In this document: one piece after another, positions 62,348 to 64,000 of the stretch
How the letters are laid out: each line of letters begins with the position of its first letter
How positions within the stretch are numbered: position 1 is the stretch's first letter
Origin: Sphingomonadaceae bacterium 3R27E2-A
GTDB taxonomy: Bacteria; Pseudomonadota; Alphaproteobacteria; Sphingomonadales; Sphingomonadaceae
Direction of reading: 5' to 3'
DNA: 64,000 nucleotides
Assembly (NCBI GenBank): GCA_005503165.1
Contig: SCNT01000010.1
Location: forward strand, 60,450-124,449
Translations under genes and position numbers: made by a program
Notes under the pieces: model-generated
Told to the model about the DNA's origin: nothing
Databases searched by the model: none
Seen by the model: only the letters and a program-made list of their open reading frames with translations

Positions 62348-64000
62348 GCCACCCTCATCCGGCCATCGCACGCGGCGCCCGCTTGTCCCGTCGCCGGCAG
62401 CCACAGGGTGAAGCGGCTGCCCCGCCCCGGCTCGCTCGCGACGTCGATCGCCCCGCCCATCGCCTGTGCCAGCCCCAGCGCCTCGAACGCCCCGAGGCCG
62501 AACCCGCCGTCCTTGGTCGACACGAAGGGCTTGAACAGTTCGTGTTCGATGAAGGCACGGCTCATGCCGGTGCCCTGATCGAGCACGTCGATGCGCACCC
62601 GTCCCGCATCGCGCGAGGCGATGACCTGCACCGGCGCGCCATCCGGCGAGGCATCGATCGCGTTCGCGACCAGATGCTCGACGATCTGGCGCACCGACCC
62701 CGCATCGGCCCAGGCGGAGAGCGCCGGCTCGCAGCCGATCGACAGCGTGCGCCGCGACCGCATCTGCGCGGCAACGGCGGCGAGCAGCGGCTCGATCTCG
62801 GTGCGCACCGCCTCGGCCGTCCGCCCGCGCTCGCGTGGCGACAGGCGGACGAGCAGGTCGGACAGGCGCCCCGCGGAAATCTTGAGCGTCTCGACCATGT
62901 CGGCGCGAAACTCGGGCTTTTCGGCGTGGCGCTCGGCGTTGCGCGCGAGCAAGGCGAGCTGGCTCGCAAGATTCTTGATGTCGTGCATGATGAAGGCGAA
63001 GCGCCGGTTGAACTCGTCGAAGCGCTTCGCCTCGGACAGCGCGGCCTGGCTCTGCGATTCGGCGAGATAGCTCGCCGCCTGCCGTCCTGCGATGCGCAGC
63101 ACGTCGAGATCCTCCCAGTCGAGCGCGCGCGACACCGGCGGGCGGTGCAGCACGACGACCGCGATCATCCGCTGGAAATGCAGCACCGGCACCACGACCC
63201 ACGCACGTGGATCGGCCACGAGCCAGTCGGGGACCGCCAGTTCCTGCCCGCCCGGGGCGGCCGTCGCCCCGCGTCGCAGCGCGTCGAGATCGACGATATG
63301 CCCGGTGTCCTGAAGCATGAAGGCCGAGCGCAGCGACAGCTCGCCCTCCCCTTCGTCCCTCGCATCCCAATGCCAGCGGTCGGCGATGCGGTAGCTGCCC
63401 TGCGCGCTCGGCAGCATCAGCAATGCGCCGGGGCTGCCGGTCAGTTCGGCCAGCGCCTTCGCGACGCGGCGATAAAGATCGCCCTCATCGCCGCGTGCCA
63501 AGGTCGCAGTAAAGCGCATCCATTCGGCGCGATAATCGTAGCGATGCTCGAAAAAATGCTTCGAGATCATTACCGTCGCCCAGGCCCGCGCGCGCGCCGA
63601 GGCGAAGAGCAGCCCGCCCGCGCCGAGCCCGACGATCAGCGACAGGCTCTGCGCGACCTCGCTGTAACTGCCGCCGACGAGCCGCGCGATTGCGCCCGCC
63701 AGCCCGATGAGGATCAGATAGCCAGCACCGGCGATCAGCAGGATCGTGCGCGTGGCGGCGGTGCGCGACAGTTGCATCCGCTCGCGCCCGACATCCATCG
63801 CCGCGAGCACGAAGGTCGGCAGCGTCAGCAGGGCGACCGCCGGAAGCAGGAGCATCAAGGTCAGCGGCACCGTGCCGGTCAGCGCACCGATCAGCTGGAG
63901 ATTGAGCTCATAGGCCCAGAGCATCGCAAAGCCGCCCGCGACCGCGAGGATCGGCATGCGCAGCCCGGCGCTGGCGTGGCGCACGCCGCTATCGACGAAC
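62344..64000 (-). CDS. prsK: PEP-CTERM system histidine kinase PrsK (5' end outside window)
   Basis: About 551 C-terminal residues of a membrane histidine kinase. In order: at least four membrane helices (GFAMLWAYELNLQLIGALTG, VPLTLMLLLPAVALLTLPTF, ILLIAGAGYLILIGLAG, LSLIVGLGAGGLLFASA), a GAF-like domain (about 185-300 of the visible part), the phospho-acceptor AFIMHDIKNLASQLALL, and the ATPase with NAIDASPDG, GTGMSRAFIE and GGFGLGAFEAL. No stop interrupts the frame up to the right edge, so the N terminus lies outside. It is the partner kinase of PrsR. Confidence 0.93.
   Translation of the reverse strand, partial: FVDSGVRHASAGLRMPILAVAGGFAMLWAYELNLQLIGALTGTVPLTLMLLLPAVALLTLPTFVLAAMDVGRERMQLSRTAATRTILLIAGAGYLILIGLAGAIARLVGGSYSEVAQSLSLIVGLGAGGLLFASARARAWATVMISKHFFEHRYDYRAEWMRFTATLARGDEGDLYRRVAKALAELTGSPGALLMLPSAQGSYRIADRWHWDARDEGEGELSLRSAFMLQDTGHIVDLDALRRGATAAPGGQELAVPDWLVADPRAWVVVPVLHFQRMIAVVVLHRPPVSRALDWEDLDVLRIAGRQAASYLAESQSQAALSEAKRFDEFNRRFAFIMHDIKNLASQLALLARNAERHAEKPEFRADMVETLKISAGRLSDLLVRLSPRERGRTAEAVRTEIEPLLAAVAAQMRSRRTLSIGCEPALSAWADAGSVRQIVEHLVANAIDASPDGAPVQVIASRDAGRVRIDVLDQGTGMSRAFIEHELFKPFVSTKDGGFGLGAFEALGLAQAMGGAIDVASEPGRGSRFTLWLPATGQAGAACDGRMRVA

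Overview
The window is high-GC, densely packed bacterial chromosome with about 67 protein genes, many joined by 1-8 base overlaps (ATGA, GTGA, TTGA, TAATG). It looks like an alphaproteobacterium of the order Sphingomonadales, probably Sphingopyxis or a close relative. The evidence is a CcrM-type GANTC methylase with a CtrA-like box, an EcfG-type general-stress promoter, a three-part proton-translocating transhydrogenase behind a tiny aa3-oxidase subunit IV gene, a TonB receptor, and a PrsK-PrsR-PrsT (PEP-CTERM/exosortase) regulatory block. The genus is inference. I saw no rRNA, tRNA, CRISPR array, transposase or prophage gene.

Layout. 1-5 kb: cytochrome bc1 genes petA-petB (petB runs off the left edge), trmL-hemF, and two related multi-span membrane proteins. 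5-12 kb: lipB, a lipoprotein, queC-queE, and argD-argF-hslO behind a terminator-like leader. 12-18 kb: a CDF metal transporter, flavin monooxygenase, divergent Lrp regulator/LysE exporter with a shared operator, aldo/keto reductase, dienelactone hydrolase and HAD phosphatase. 18-25 kb: glmS with a low-GC DUF4304 gene, a vapBC toxin-antitoxin pair with a clear operator, glmU with ankyrin and small genes, and gph. 25-28 kb: a MarR - PqqD-like - HprK-related kinase - nucleotidyltransferase operon (the uncharacterised 'HPr-rel-A' set). 28-34 kb: an envelope operon of beta-helix protein, dihaem cytochrome, maleylacetoacetate isomerase-like protein and TonB receptor. 34-39 kb: the pnt operon, split by a PH-domain gene and an independently controlled fasciclin gene. 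39-46 kb: a degenerate sigma-54-type activator, an SRPBCC-ArsR pair, folP-ccrM with eight GANTC sites upstream, and rnhB. 46-54 kb: a thiD-VOC fusion, DUF1272, glmM, a dicarboxylate symporter and aldo/keto reductase. 53-58 kb: a peptide transporter with two amidohydrolase-family lipoprotein/periplasmic proteins. 59-64 kb: PrsT, PrsR and PrsK (cut by the right edge).

glmS, glmM and glmU together give the whole route from fructose-6-phosphate to UDP-GlcNAc, dispersed over 30 kb. The HprK-related set and Prs genes both belong to the envelope/exopolysaccharide biology of PEP-CTERM bacteria. Intergenic space carries four classes of palindromic repeat: a roughly 140 bp element in five copies, and three shorter hairpin-pair elements. 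One short element lies inside a coding sequence and another appears to hold the rnhB ribosome site.
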